Of a stretch of 64,000 nucleotides of DNA, positions 1 through 12,107 are shown piece by piece. The first letter of the stretch is position 1, and each line of letters begins with the position of its first letter. A model generated the notes under the pieces. The model made no database searches and was not told where the DNA came from. It worked only from the letters and a program-made list of their open reading frames with translations. The stretch is taken from contig JAPTMU010000166.1 of the NCBI GenBank assembly GCA_028583405.1, positions 279,001 through 343,000 of the forward strand. The letters run 5' to 3'. This stretch comes from Pogonophryne albipinna. Lineage: Eukaryota; Chordata; Actinopteri; Perciformes; Artedidraconidae. The position numbers were made by a program, and so were the translations under genes.

Positions 1-470
<470 letters not shown>

Positions 471-487
471 GGTGTGTGTGTGTGTGT

Positions 488-820
488 GTGTGGTTTTCCA
501 GTCTTGGCTGTTGCTGCCAGTGATGTCATCCTCTCGCTGTATACAGCATTTGAAGCCATTATGTTTGTCCTGGCCTTGACGTTTCTCTGGAAAAATAAAT
601 AAGGCTTGGAGCAGGATCATCAGGCCGGGATCGTGTGGTTTGTTTGCCTCGGTTTAAAGACGGAAACTCTGCTATACGTTTGAACAGCGTAAATATTAGT
701 GAACTCAGATGGCTCGGTCAGGTTTAGCAGAGGAGCTATGGAGGACATATGTGATGCATTCCTTGGTGTGACATTCATGTTGCACTAAATGATTCAGGCC
801 TATTTACTGTCTCAAAGTCG
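488..820. other. No recognisable feature
   Basis: Complex sequence without tandem structure or a plausible exon; the short open frames carry no recognisable protein motif. Confidence 0.5.
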
Positions 821-910
821 AGGCTTTTTCAGAATGTGTTTTTGGTTGTTAGCCTGAAATAAGGTCTGTGGTTAACACAAGCTGAAGAGATTTAAATTTA
901 GATTTAAATC
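821..910 (+). repeat. Flank of the 72-bp-array carrier element (copy A)
   Basis: Contains the block GTTGTTAGCCTGAAATAAGG followed by GGTCTGTGGTTAACACAAGC, which recurs next to 72-bp arrays near 19.77 kb and 47.66 kb. The shared flank shows that the arrays travel with a larger element. Confidence 0.65.
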
Positions 911-2850
911 CGCCTTTAGCTTAGCGGTGGTGACGTGAAGTCATGTGACAGTGCTGTAGTTCGTTTATATCCCAACATTAGCCACCTTTAGCTTAGCGGT
1001 GGTGACGTGAAGTCATGTGACCGTGCTGTAGTTCCTTTATAGCCCACCATTAGCCACCTTTAGCTTAGCGGTGGTGACGTGAAGTCATGTGACCATGCTG
1101 TAGTTCCTTTATAGCCCACCATTAGCCACCTTTAGCTTAGCGGTGGTGACGTGAAGTCATGTGACCGTGCTGTAGTTCCTTTATAGCCCAACATTAGCCG
1201 CCTTTAGCTTAGCGGTGGTGAGGTGAAGTCATGTGACCGTGCTGTAGTTCCTTTATAGCCCAACATTAGCCGCCTTTAGCTTAGCGGTGGTGACGTGAAG
1301 TCATGTGACCGTGCTGTAGTTCGTTTATATCCCAACATTAGCCACCTTTAGCTTAGCGGTGGTGAAGTGAAGTCATGTGACCGTGCTGTAGTTCCTTTAT
1401 AGCCCAACATTAGCCGCCTTTAGCTTAGCGGTGGTGACGTGAAGTCATGTGACCGTGCTGTAGTTCCTTTATAGCCCAACATTAGCCGCCTTTAGCTTAG
1501 CGGTGGTGACGTGAAGTCATGTGACCGTGCTGTAGTTCGTCTATAGCCCAACATTAGCCGCCTTTAGCTTAGCGGTGGTGACGTGAAGTCATGTGACCGT
1601 GCTGTAGTTCCTTTATAGCCCAACATTAGCCGCCTTTAGCTTAGCGGTGGTGAGGTGAAGTCATGTGACCTTGCTGTAGTTCCTTTATAGCCCAACATTA
1701 GCCGCCTTTAGCTTAGCGGTGGTGACGTGAAGTCATGTGACCGTGCTGTAGTTCGTTTATATCCCAACATTAGCCGCCTTTAGCTTAGCGGTGGTGACGT
1801 GAAGTCATGTGACCGTGCTGTAGTTCCTTTATAGCCCAACATTAGCCACCTTTAGCTTAGCGGTGGTGACGTGAAGTCATGTGACCGTGCTGTAGTTCCT
1901 TTATAGCCCAACATTAGCCGCCTTTAGCTTAGCGGTGGTGACGTGAAGTCATGTGACCGTGCTGTAGTTCGTCTATAGCCCAACATTAGCCGCCTTTAGC
2001 TTAGCGGTGGTGACGTGAAGTCATGTGACCGTGCTGTAGTTCCTTTATAGCCCAACATTAGCCGCCTTTAGCTTAGCGGTGGTGAGGTGAAGTCATGTGA
2101 CCGTGCTGTAGTTCCTTTATAGCCCAACATTAGCCGCCTTTAGCTTAGCGGTGGTGACGTGAAGTCATGTGACCGTGCTGTAGTTCGTTTATATCCCAAC
2201 ATTAGCCACCTTTAGCTTAGCGGTGGTGAAGTGAAGTCATGTGACCGTGCTGTAGTTCCTTAAAAGCCCAACATTAGCCGCCTTTAGCTTAGCGGTGGTG
2301 ACGTGAAGTCATGTGACCGTGCTGTAGTTCGTTTATAGCCCAACATTAGCCACCTTTAGCTTAGCGGTGGTGACGTGAAGTCATGTGACCGTGCTGTAGT
2401 TCCTTTATAGCCCAACATTAGCCACCTTTAGCTTAGCGGTGGTGACGTGAAGTCATGTGACCGTGCTGTAGTTCCTTTATAGCCCAACATTAGCCACCTT
2501 TAGCTTAGCGGTGGTGACGTGAAGTCATGTGACCGTGCTGTAGTTCCTTTATAGCCCAACATTAGCCGCGTTTAGCTTAGCGGTGGTGACGTGAAGTCAT
2601 GTGACCGTGCTATAGTTCGTTTATAGCCCAACATTAGCCTCCTTTAGCTTAGCGGTGGTGACGTGAAGTCATGTGACCGTGCTGTAGTTCCTTTATAGCC
2701 CAACATTAGCCGCCTTTAGCTTAGCGGTGGTGACGTGAAGTCATGTGACCGTGCTGTAGTTCCTTTATAGCCCAACATTAGCCGCCTTTAGCTTAGCGGT
2801 GGTGACGTGAAGTCATGTGACTGTGCTGTAGTTCCTTTATAGACTAACGT
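911..2850 (+). repeat. 72-bp minisatellite array A, about 27 copies
   Basis: The unit runs from CCGCCTTTAGCTTAGCGG through TGACGTGAAGTCATGTGAC to TATAGCCCAACATTAG. Spacing of equivalent bases is exactly 72 (911, 983, 1055). Variant monomers recur every 432 bp, giving a six-monomer higher-order repeat in the middle of the array. The last monomer ends in TATAGACTAACG near 2850. Reading frames are closed, so it is not coding. Confidence 0.97.
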
Positions 2851-3423
2851 TAGCTTTTTACTTCAGAAATGGTGTTAATATGTGGAGATTATCCTGCTGA
2901 ATTGAACGTGTTAATAGAATAAACGTTTAGAGATTATTTTATATATAATCCAAAATCACATGGAGAAATATTGGTCAGGGCACATCATCTGAAAAACACT
3001 CTATAGTGGGAGAAATCTTTCTTTTCCGGGCCGTCTTCATTTACAAGGTAAAAAATTCACAAAAACATACAAGTGTATTATCCATTAATCTTTCACTTGC
3101 TTTTCATGGTCACCTTGAATCATTATTTCTGGAATTAAAAAGCCTCTCTCGGGAACAGAGAGCTGTCTCTCTGAGTGAAACCTCTTCTAATGGAGCGTTT
3201 GCTCTTGAAAAGATGAATGGTAGTTTTAAATGGAGGGTGTTTGTGATGAACCTGTTAGTGGAGAGTGCTTTGTGCTGATTAGAGCAGCAGGGAGCCTCTT
3301 TAGGACTCCTTTCAGTGTTGACAAATGTGCAAAGTGAAAAGAAGAGTGATTAATCTCACCTGTTACCAACGAAGAGTTAGAGAGAGAGGGTCTGTCTTTA
3401 ATGCAGACACATGAGGAACATTG
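2851..3423. other. No recognisable feature
   Basis: AT-rich complex sequence between two minisatellites. The 90-residue open frame at 3006-3278 has no recognisable domain and is probably chance. Confidence 0.5.
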
Positions 3424-4848
3424 ACTTTAGACACTATATACTGATATACACCTGAACATCAGCAGGAGAGGACTCTTTAAAGTAGAGACACTACATACTG
3501 ATATACACCTGAACATCAGCAGGAGAGGACTCTTTAAAGTAGAGACACTATATACTGATATACACCTGAACATCAGCAGGAGAGGACTCTTTAAAGTAGA
3601 GACACTACATACTGATATACACCTGAACATCAGCAGGAGAGGACTCTTTAAAGTAGAGACACTATATACTGATATACACCTGAACATCAGCAGGAGAGGA
3701 CTCTTTAAAGTAGAGACACTATATACTGATATACACCTGAACATCAGCAGGAGAGGACTCTTTAAAGTAGAGACACTATATACTGATATACACCTGAACA
3801 TCAGCAGGAGAGGACTCTTTAAAGTAGAGACACTACATACTGATATACACCTGAACATCAGCAGGAGAGGACTCTTTAAAGTAGAGACACTACATACTGA
3901 GATACACCTGAACATCAGCAGGAGAGGACTCTTTAAAGTAGAGACACTACATACTGATATACACCTGAACATCAGCAGGAGAGGACTCTTTAAAGTAGAG
4001 ACACTACATACTGATATACACCTGGACATCAGCAGGAGAGGACTCTTTAAAGTAGAGACACTACATACTGATATACACCTGGACATCAGCAGGAGAGGAC
4101 TCTTTAAAGTAGAGACACTACATACTGATATACACCTGAACATCAGCAGGAGAGGACTCTTTAAAGTAGAGACACTACATACTGATATACACCTGAACAT
4201 CAGCAGGAGAGGACTCTTTAAAGTAGAGACACTGCATACTGATATCCACCTGAACATCAGCAGGAGAGGACTCTTTAAAGTAGAGACACTACATACTGAT
4301 ATACACCTGGACATCAGCAGGAGAGGACTCTTTAAAGTAGAGACACTACATACTGATATACACCTGGACATCAGCAGGAGAGGACTCTTTAAAGTAAATA
4401 CACTACATACTGATATACACCTGAACATCAGCAGGAGAGGACTCTTTAAAGTAGAGACACTACATACTGATATACACCTGAACATCAGCAGGAGAGGACT
4501 CTTTAAAGTAGAGACTCTACATACTGATATACACCTGAACATCAGCAGGAGAGGACTCTTTAAAGTAGAGACACTACATACTGATATACACCTGGACATC
4601 AGCAGGAGAGGACTCTTTAAAGTAGAGACACTACATACTGATATACACCTGGACATCAGCAGGAGAGGACTCTTTAAAGTAGAGACACTACATACTGATA
4701 TACACCTGAGCATCAGCAAGAGAGGACTCTTTAAAGTAGAGACACCACATACTGATATACACCTGAACATCAGCAGGAGAGGACTCTTTAAAGTAGAGAC
4801 ACTACATACTGATATACACCTGAACATCAGCAGGAGAGGACTCTTTAT
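3424..4848 (-). repeat. 57-bp minisatellite array 1, about 25 copies
   Basis: The unit begins TAGAGACACTACATACTGAT and ends GGAGAGGACTCTTTAAAG. Because 57 is 19 codons and one minus-strand frame lacks stops, it yields an artefactual 477-residue open frame with a 19-residue period. Pairs of monomers carrying CCTGGACATC instead of CCTGAACATC recur at 4024/4081, 4309/4366 and 4594/4651, exactly 285 bp (five monomers) apart. Confidence 0.97.
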
Positions 4849-5352
4849 TACAACCATCACACTTTGAAATGGATTAGTTTCTCTGCAGTCTGATCACTCT
4901 TCTATCTAATTTCTGCCTCAATTACTTTATCAGGACTTACCCCTCACATTAATTGGTTTCACAAGACACCCCAGACTGCACCCCAGCTGTGTATCCGACT
5001 AATTTGAATCTACTTAATTTGGGAAGGTGTCGGTATCTGTGCCTTCCGAGTTTAATTTGCAAGAAAAGCGGAAAAACACACAACAACAATACGTGTATTT
5101 CCCCTCCTCTTTAGGGCCTTAATGAGGAATTAGAGCCAATAGCATTATTCATTAAACAGCGCTTGCCAGCTATTTATCACTGTAACAATATTAGCATATT
5201 TGTTTAAATTTTAACACCTTTTTTTTTCTTCTTCCCCTGCATTCGTAACCAGGTTTAGCATTTTTAATAATCTGGCATCGAATGCATCGTGCCAAATTGA
5301 AAGCTGAAAAAGGAACCAGTGGCAAGCCCTAGAAACATAGTAAAAATCCTTT

Positions 5353-5354
<2 letters not shown>
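4849..5354. other. No recognisable feature
   Basis: Complex AT-rich sequence with no open frame, repeat or RNA gene that I can support. Confidence 0.5.

Positions 5355-5434
<80 letters not shown>
5355..5434. repeat. (CA)n microsatellite
   Basis: About 80 bp of pure CA dinucleotide. Confidence 0.98.
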
Positions 5435-5436
<2 letters not shown>

Positions 5437-5984
5437 CTCTAATTACCGCCTCCCCTGCTCTCTGTCTCGTTCCTCACCTCCTGAGATGCAGGTGTAAAAT
5501 ATCACATTTTTCCAGCGCTCCTCCCTGAGGTGGCGCTGGCTAGGACTCACACAACGTACATCTCCCTCTTTCATATTCCCCCACACAGTTTCTTCTACAA
5601 ACATCCCTTTCCCGCGCTTTGATGCAATGCCACATCTGCTCAGGTTTGTTAGCTCGTTAGCAGGTGAAGAATGAGGATACAATTAAGGCTGAGTGAGGCG
5701 GGACCGGGGAGGACGTCGGTTGTGTTTCTGCAGAAGAAGAGAATAAAAGTGTGATGCTCTAGAAAGAGTTTAGCTCGCAGGGTCAATCAATTAGATTTGA
5801 TTCATAAAGCCCAAAATCACAAATTACACATTAGTTTAAGGCTAGGTTAGCTACGTTAGCTAGCTAGCTAGTTTACAGCAGATATGCAGTAACGTCAGAA
5901 TGAGTCATGTGATCAAGTTGTTAAAATAAGACCATAAAACATGTAATGGTAAGTTTACAACAACAGAGATAATTGTCCATCACC
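5435..5984. other. Mostly unique sequence with a LINE-tail relic
   Basis: At about 5785-5830 the words TCAATCAATTAGATTTGATT and AAGCCCAAAATCACAAATTA resemble the 3' end of the LINE copy at 33.6 kb, where CAATCAATG is followed by TAGCCCAATATCACAAATG. A small GTTAGCTAGCTAGCTAG run lies near 5855. Nothing else is recognisable. Confidence 0.4.
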
Positions 5985-6728
5985 AAGCTGTGTGCGTCAC
6001 TCTTTAGTGTCCCCTGGTCTCCCAGCTGTGTGCGTCACTTTTTAGTGTCCCCTCGTCTCCCAGCGTCACTTTTTAGTGTCCCCTGGTTTCCCAGCTGTGT
6101 GCGTCACTTTTTAGTGTCCCCTGGTCTCCCAGCTGTGTGCGTCACTCTTTAGTGTCCCCTGGTCTCCCAGCTGTGTGCGTCACTCTTTAGTGTCCCCTGG
6201 TCTCCCAGCTGTGTGCGTCACTCTTTAGGGTCCCCTGGTCTCCCAACTGTGTGCGTCACTCTTTAGTGTCACCTGGTCTCCCAGCTGTGTGCGTCACTCT
6301 TTAGTGTCCCCTGGTCTCCCAGCTGTGTGCGTCACTCTTTAGTGTCCCCTGGTCTCCCAGCTGTGTGCGTCACTTTTTAGTATCCCCTCGTCTCCCAGCG
6401 TCACTTTTTAGTGTCCCCTGGTTTCCCAGCTGTGTGCGTCACTTTTTAGTGTCCCCTGGTCTCCCAGCTGTGTGCGTCACTCTTTAATGTCCCCTGGTCT
6501 CCCAGCTGTGTGCGTCACTCTTTAGTGTCCCCTGGTCTCCCAGCTGTGTGCGTCACTCTTTAGTGTCCCCTGGTCTCCCAGCTGTGTGCGTCACTCTTTA
6601 GTGTCCCCTGGTCTCCCAGCTGTGTGCGTCACTTTTTAGTGTCCCCTGGTCTCCCAGCTGTGTGCGTCACTTTTTAGTGTCGCCTGGTCTACCAGCTGTG
6701 TGCGTCACTCTTTAGTGTCCCCTGGTCT
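5985..6728 (+). repeat. 38-bp minisatellite array 1, about 19 copies
   Basis: The unit is GTCACTCTTTAGTGTCCCCT followed by GGTCTCCCAGCTGTGTGC. Two shortened 31-bp monomers (CCTCGTCTCCCAGCGTCAC, at 6051 and 6386) lie 335 bp apart, which equals eight full monomers plus one short one. This suggests duplication of a block of about nine monomers. Confidence 0.96.
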
Positions 6729-7644
6729 GCGTTGTGTTTTGTATTAGCATCGTTTCTGAAGCTGCGGCGCGTTTCTGAAAGTGTTTTGGGCCGTTGTAAA
6801 GCGTTTGCACGTCAGTATACATTTGGTTTTACTATTTTAGTAACGTACCACTATACTAGTATCAAAAGGAAGCCATCATTAATGTTTTGGGTTGATTGAT
6901 CAGTCTGTAATCTGCTACAACAAACGGATATTGCTAACTAGATAGCTAACAACCGCAATCGTCACCTCCTGTGACATTTCAACATTTTGGGTAATTTGCT
7001 TTTTTTCCAAGATTGACTTTAGCCTCGCTTGGAAAAAAAAACATGTTGATTTAACCCCTTATTTTGTGACTGTAACATACACATTTTCTAGCTCATTAAT
7101 TGGTCTATTTTTTACTTCCATGCATTAGATTAAAATCTTCTCACCACATAAGCGAGAAAAAAAGCACCAAGGCGAATATCCCACATCACTTTACAACCGC
7201 TCTGAAACGTATCGCACACATCATGTGTTTTTTGGCCTTGGATCTGAATTATTTTATCCTCTTTTCCACTTTGTCTGCAGTTATAAAGGCACGTTCGCGC
7301 TCTCGTTGATAACATCTGATCTGGGGTTGTGTTACACTCTGGTCTCGGTCACTCCTGGACATCAAATGGTTTCTGGAGCTTTTTAAGTGTTAATTACACT
7401 TTGGAGGCTTTACTGTAGCTGCAGGCCGGCCATATGGATTGGACATATGCTGCATATATATATATAGAAAAACACGTATATATAATTGATACCATGCTCC
7501 ATAAAAACGGATGGAGAGGGTGGAAAAGGGGCCAGTGCTGCGGGGAGCTACATCAAACAAACGGTAGAAAAATAAGAGATTTATTCATCAACACACTGAC
7601 GAAGTTATCCTTTAACCTTGATGTTCGGGTCACTTTAATATCAT
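6729..7644. other. No recognisable feature
   Basis: Complex sequence with a short TATATATATA run near 7455. Open frames at 7100-7309 and 7434-7682 have no recognisable motif. Confidence 0.5.
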
Positions 7645-8542
7645 ATTCAGGTGTTTATCAGTATGTAGTGTCTCTACTTTAAAGAGTCCTCTCCTGCTGA
7701 TGTTCAGGTGTATATCAGTATGTAGTGTCTCTACTTTAAAGAGTCCTCTCCTGCTGATGTTCAGGTGTATATCAGTATGTAGTGTCTCTACTTTAAAGAG
7801 TCCTCTCCTGCTGATGTTCAGGTGTATATCAGTATGTAGTGTCTCTACTTTAAAGAGTCCTCTCCTGCTGATGTTCAGGTGTATATCAGTATGTAGTGTC
7901 TCTACTTTAAAGAGTCCTCTCCTGCTGATGTTCAGGTGTATATCAGTATGTAGTGTCTCTCCTTTAAAGAGTCCTCTCCTGCTGATGTTCAGGTGTATAT
8001 CAGTATTTAGTGTCTCTACTTTAAAGAGTCCTCTCCTGCTGATGTTCAGGTGTATATCAGTATGTAGTGTCTCTACTTTAAAGAGTCCTCTCCTGCTGAT
8101 GTTCAGGTGTATATCAGTATGTAGTGTCTCTACTTTAAAGAGTCCTCTCCTGCTGATGTTCAGGTGTATATCAGTATGTAGTGTCTCTACTTTAAAGAGT
8201 CCTCTCCTGCTGATGTTCAGGTGTATATCAGTATGTAGTGTCTCTACTTTAAAGAGTCCTCTCCTGCTGATGTTCAGGTGTATATCAGTATGTGGTGTCT
8301 CTACTTTAAAGAGTCCTCTCCTGCTGATGTTCAGGTGTATATCAGTATGTGGTGTCTCTACTTTAAAGAGTCCTCTCCTGCTGATGTTCAGGTGTATATC
8401 AGTATGTAGTGTCTTTACTTTAAAGAGTCCTCTCCTGCTGATGTTCAGGTGTATATCAGTATGTAGTGTCTCTACTTTAAAGAGTCCTCTCCTGCTGATG
8501 TTCAGGTGTATATCAGTATATAGTGTCTCTACTTTAAAGAGT
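7645..8542 (+). repeat. 57-bp minisatellite array 2, about 16 copies, inverted relative to array 1
   Basis: Same 57-bp unit as at 3424-4848 but on the opposite strand (GGTGTATATCAGTATGTAGT ... CTCTCCTGCTGATGTTCA). The two arrays form a long inverted pair around a 2.8-kb centre. A 355-residue open frame through it is artefactual. Confidence 0.97.
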
Positions 8543-8600
8543 ATGAATGGGAGAGAAACTCAGAGGGATTTTAGCGTTTGTAGACCATTCACATGCACTA
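8543..8600 (-). repeat. Shared flank motif next to 57-bp array 2
   Basis: On the minus strand this reads GTGCATGTGAATGGTCTAC, then AAACGCTAAAATCCCTCT. It is close to sequence at 22313-22350 (beside a 72-bp array) and to the minus strand at about 46612-46646. Confidence 0.65.
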
Positions 8601-9355
8601 AAACCTGTATAACCCTCGTCATGGCGTCCTTCTCTGGACCTGTCATCGTTAATCTGTGTTGGGATGCGGGAGGAAAACCATTGAAACCGTTTGTCCCACT
8701 AAACGCTGCCCCTGTCAGACTCTCTGATCTCCGTGAAACTACAGGATATATGTTCCTCCCTTTATAATCACAGAGCGGCTCAGAGAAGGACGAGCAATTT
8801 GCCTCTTTCTCTGAAGGTCATTCAAAGTGATTTTAAACCGGAGTTCAAACTGAAACAATAATAAGTAAAGAGCTTTTTGAACATTAAAGCACGGAGACAT
8901 GTCACAGTAGGGGCAGAACAAACTAATATGAACCTGGAAATGAAGCAGAATGTCCTCTTTAAGCAAAATATCTTAATACTTCCACCTCTGTTAACTTCTG
9001 TGTTGTTTTTCCTGCAACTCTTCAGCTTGTGTCCTTGTTCGACCATTTCAGAAGCGTTTAAACATCATCCTGAATACAACCTCATATTTTAGTTAAAAAG
9101 GTCAAAATATTTGAATTATTTTTAATATAATTAAAATCTGATAACCTATGTATGGAATATCATGGTATTATAGGTACATGTCAATAGTATAGTATAAAGT
9201 ATAATATGAGGTGATTCTGTGTCTCTGATCTTGTCTATAAGATATATAAATTCTCTCGAGAACACGACGCCTGTAAACAAGATGTCTCCTGACGTAAACA
9301 ACAACGTGACGTCGGAGCGCCGTAAAAACAAAGCTGTCTCTGCCGTCTGACTAGT
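8601..9355. other. No recognisable feature
   Basis: Complex, increasingly AT-rich sequence. No exon, repeat or RNA gene supported. Confidence 0.5.
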
Positions 9356-10372
9356 GTTATAGTCGAGACCAACTTCTCCGAGACCAAGACATTGCCGAGA
9401 CCGGAGAGTAGCAAGACCAAGACAAGACCAAGACCAAGACCAAGACCAAGGCCAAGACCAAGACAAGACCAAGACAAGACCAAGACCAAGACAAGACCAA
9501 GACAAGACCAAGACAAGACTAATACCAAGACAAGACCAAGACCAAGACAAGACTAATACCAAGACAAGACCAAGACCAAGACAAGACCAAGACAAGACCA
9601 AGACAAGACCAAGACAAAGACATTGCCGAAACCGGAGAGTAGCAAGACCAAGACAAGACCAAGACCAAGACAAGGCCAAGACCAAGACAAGACCAAGACA
9701 AGACCAAGATAAGACTAATACCAAGACAAGACCAAGACCAAGACAAGACCAAGACAAGACCAAGACAAGACAAGACCAAGACAAAGACATTGCCGAGACC
9801 GGAGAGTAGCAAAACCAAGACAAGACAAGACCAAGACAAGACCAAGGCCAAGACAAGACCAAGACAAGACCAAGACCAAGACAAGACCAAGACAAGACTA
9901 GACCAATACCAAGACAAGACTAATACCAAGACAAGACCAAGACAAGACCGAGACAAGACCAAGACAAGACCAAGACCAAGACAAGACCAAGACAAGACCA
10001 AGACAAGACCAAGACAAGACCAAGACATTGCCTAGACCGGAGAGTAGCAAGACCAAGACCAAGACAAGACCAAGACCAAGACCAAGACAAGACAAGACCA
10101 AGACAAGACCAAGACAAGACCAAGACCAGACCAAGACCAAGACCAAGACAAGACCAAGACAAGACCAAGACAAGACCAAGACCAAGACCAAGACAAGACC
10201 AAGACCAAGACCAAGACCAAGACCAAGACAAGACAAGACCAAGACAAGACCAAGACAAGACCAAGACAAGACCAAGACCAAGACCAAGACAAGACCAAGA
10301 CCAAGACCAAGACAAGACCAAGACCAAGACAAAGACCAAGACCAAGACAAGACCAAGACAAGACCAAGGCAG
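9356..10372. repeat. Degenerate GACCAA/GACAA short-period array with spaced anchor blocks
   Basis: Dominated by AAGACCAAGACAAGACC words of 5-6-bp period. An anchor block, ATTGCCGAGACCGGAGAGTA, recurs at 9391, 9622, 9789 and 10027, so the array also has an irregular longer period of about 165-240 bp. Leu/Ser/Trp-rich frames on the minus strand are artefacts. Related GAGACC words at 11028-11090 suggest that one dispersed element spans the interval. Confidence 0.93.
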
Positions 10373-10705
10373 GGTGAGACTGAATCAAGACCGGAACCAG
10401 ACTACTGTGAATCCAACACTACATGATACACTTACAAAACCATGTGTAAGACACCAGAGTCAATTTGATCTGAATGATCCACATCATCATAAAAAGATAC
10501 ACATACGTAGGATATCAATTAAACTTCATCATATTTATTCAAAAAGTTTTCCTTTTCATATAAAAACAGTAACATATTACGAACACAATATAAACCATCA
10601 TAATACATTTTACAGTATATAGGTCTAAGCAACAAACAAAAAACAAACCAACCAGGAACCACTTTTGTAGACAAACACACACAGGATGAAGGAAAACCCT
10701 TTAAC
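10373..10705. other. Unassigned flank of the GACCAA array
   Basis: AT-rich complex sequence with no supported feature. Confidence 0.4.
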
Positions 10706-10734
10706 ACGCACGCACGCACGCACGCACACACACA

Positions 10735-10768
<34 letters not shown>
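10706..10768. repeat. (CACG)n/(CA)n microsatellite
   Basis: CACGCACG tetramers grade into CACACA dinucleotides. Confidence 0.95.
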
Positions 10769-10769
<1 letters not shown>

Positions 10770-11198
10770 CTATTTGTGTAGCTTGTGTAGCCAAATGTAA
10801 TGATTGATGAATTTCGTGACATCCTTACTGCAAGACCGTTTGAGTGTGTGTGAACGGGGAGAGTTGGGGGGGCAGCAGCCGGTATAGACCAGTGCCATGT
10901 TTACGAACATTGCGGCGCATGAGAGCAAAGAGTCACGTGAAGTCACGTTATTGGTTGAATTTTTTAAACAGGGCGTGTTACATCCAATCACATCCCCAGC
11001 AACAGCCGTGGTCTCGACCATGGATGTATAATAAGAACGGTCTCGACCGGTCTTGACATAAAATCTCGAGACCTATAGGACCGAGACAAGACTACGTCTG
11101 ACGCTCTGTTTGATACTCATATTTGTGGAGTAATTATACCACTTTTCAAAATATTGTTCTGAGAGTAAGAGGGCGCACGCAAAACCCTGCAGTGTATA
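10769..11198. other. Complex sequence with GAGACC-family remnant
   Basis: At 11028-11095 GGTCTCGACCGGTCTTGAC and CCGAGACAAGACTACGTCTG resemble the start of the 9.36-10.37-kb array, possibly the far end of one dispersed element. The rest is unassigned. Confidence 0.4.
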
Positions 11199-11200
11199 TA

Positions 11201-12105
11201 CACTGAACAAAAATATAAACGCAACACTTTTGTTTTTGCTCCCATTTTTCATGAGATGAACTCAAAGATCTAAAACATTTTCTATTTACACAAAATAACC
11301 ATTTCTCTCAAATATTGTTCACAAATCTGAAAGAATGTGTGATAGTGAGCACTTCTCCTTTGCCGAGATAATCCATCTCACCTCACAGGTGTGGCATATC
11401 AAGATGCTGATTAGACAGCATGATTATTGCACAGGTGTGCCTTAGGCTGGCCACAATAAAAGGCCACTCTGAAACGTGCAGTTTTGCTTTATTGGGGGGG
11501 TCTGGGGGGGTCCGAAAACCAGGCAGTATCTGGTGTGAGGGGTAGGGGTAGGGTTAGGGGTAGGGGTAGGGGTTAGGGTTAGGGGTAGGGGTTAGGGTTA
11601 GGGGTAGGGTTAGGGTTAGGGGTAGGGGTAGGGTTATGTTGTGAATCGAGTGGCCTGTGTTCGTTGTCCATTACATACGCCTGCCCATACCATAACCCCA
11701 CCACCACCATGGGCCACTCGATTCACAACATTACCCCTACCCCTAACCCTAACCCTACCCCTACCCCTCACACCAGATACTGACTGGTTTTCGGACCCCC
11801 CCAGACCCCCCCAATAAAGCAAAACTGCACGTTTCAGAGTGGCCTTTTATTGTGGCCAGCCTAAGGCACACCTGTGCAATAATCATGCTGTCTAATCAGC
11901 ATCTTGATATGCCACACCTGTGAGGTGGGATGGATTATCTCGGCAAAGGAGAAGTGCTCACTATCACACATTCTTTCAGATTTGTGAACAATATTTGAGA
12001 GAAATGGTTATTTTGTGTAAATAGAAAATGTTTTAGGTCTTTGAGTTCATCTCATGAAAAATGGGAGCAAAAAAAAAAGTGTTGCGTTTATATTTTTGTT
12101 CAGTG
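11201..12105. mobile_element. Tc1-type foldback element, internally deleted, TA target duplication
   Basis: The ends read CACTGAACAAAAATATAAAC inward on both strands and are flanked by TA (11199-11200 and 12106-12107), as in Tc1/mariner elements. The two arms (about 11201-11655 and 11708-12105) are nearly perfect inverted copies, separated by a loop of roughly 50 bp. Both arms carry the transposase 3' end on their outward-reading strand (codons for His-Thr-Arg-Tyr; the stop TGA is kept only on the right), so the arms extend beyond normal terminal repeats. Each arm also holds a GGGGTAGGGTTAGGG array, longer on the left (about 11537-11637) than on the right (about 11732-11768). It is non-autonomous. 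Confidence 0.9.
11655..11729 (-). pseudogene. Tc1-family transposase fragment
   Basis: On the minus strand this encodes VNRVAHGGGGVMVWAGVC then NGQRTQ, the Gly-rich segment of the Tc1 transposase catalytic domain. Everything upstream and most of what is downstream is missing, so no functional transposase is encoded. The ends of the fragment form part of the foldback arms. Confidence 0.85.
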
Positions 12106-12107
12106 TA

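Noticed and set aside
911..2850. Possible CRISPR-like repeat array
   Set aside because: Units are contiguous with no unique spacers, and the genome is vertebrate.
3006..3278. 90-residue frame
   Set aside because: Starts mid-sequence with no leader, domain or splice context; expected by chance in this length of DNA.
3427..4860. 477-residue repetitive open frame on the minus strand
   Set aside because: Pure consequence of a 57-bp tandem repeat with one stop-free frame; the same repeat inverted gives another. No splice sites, domain or codon bias.
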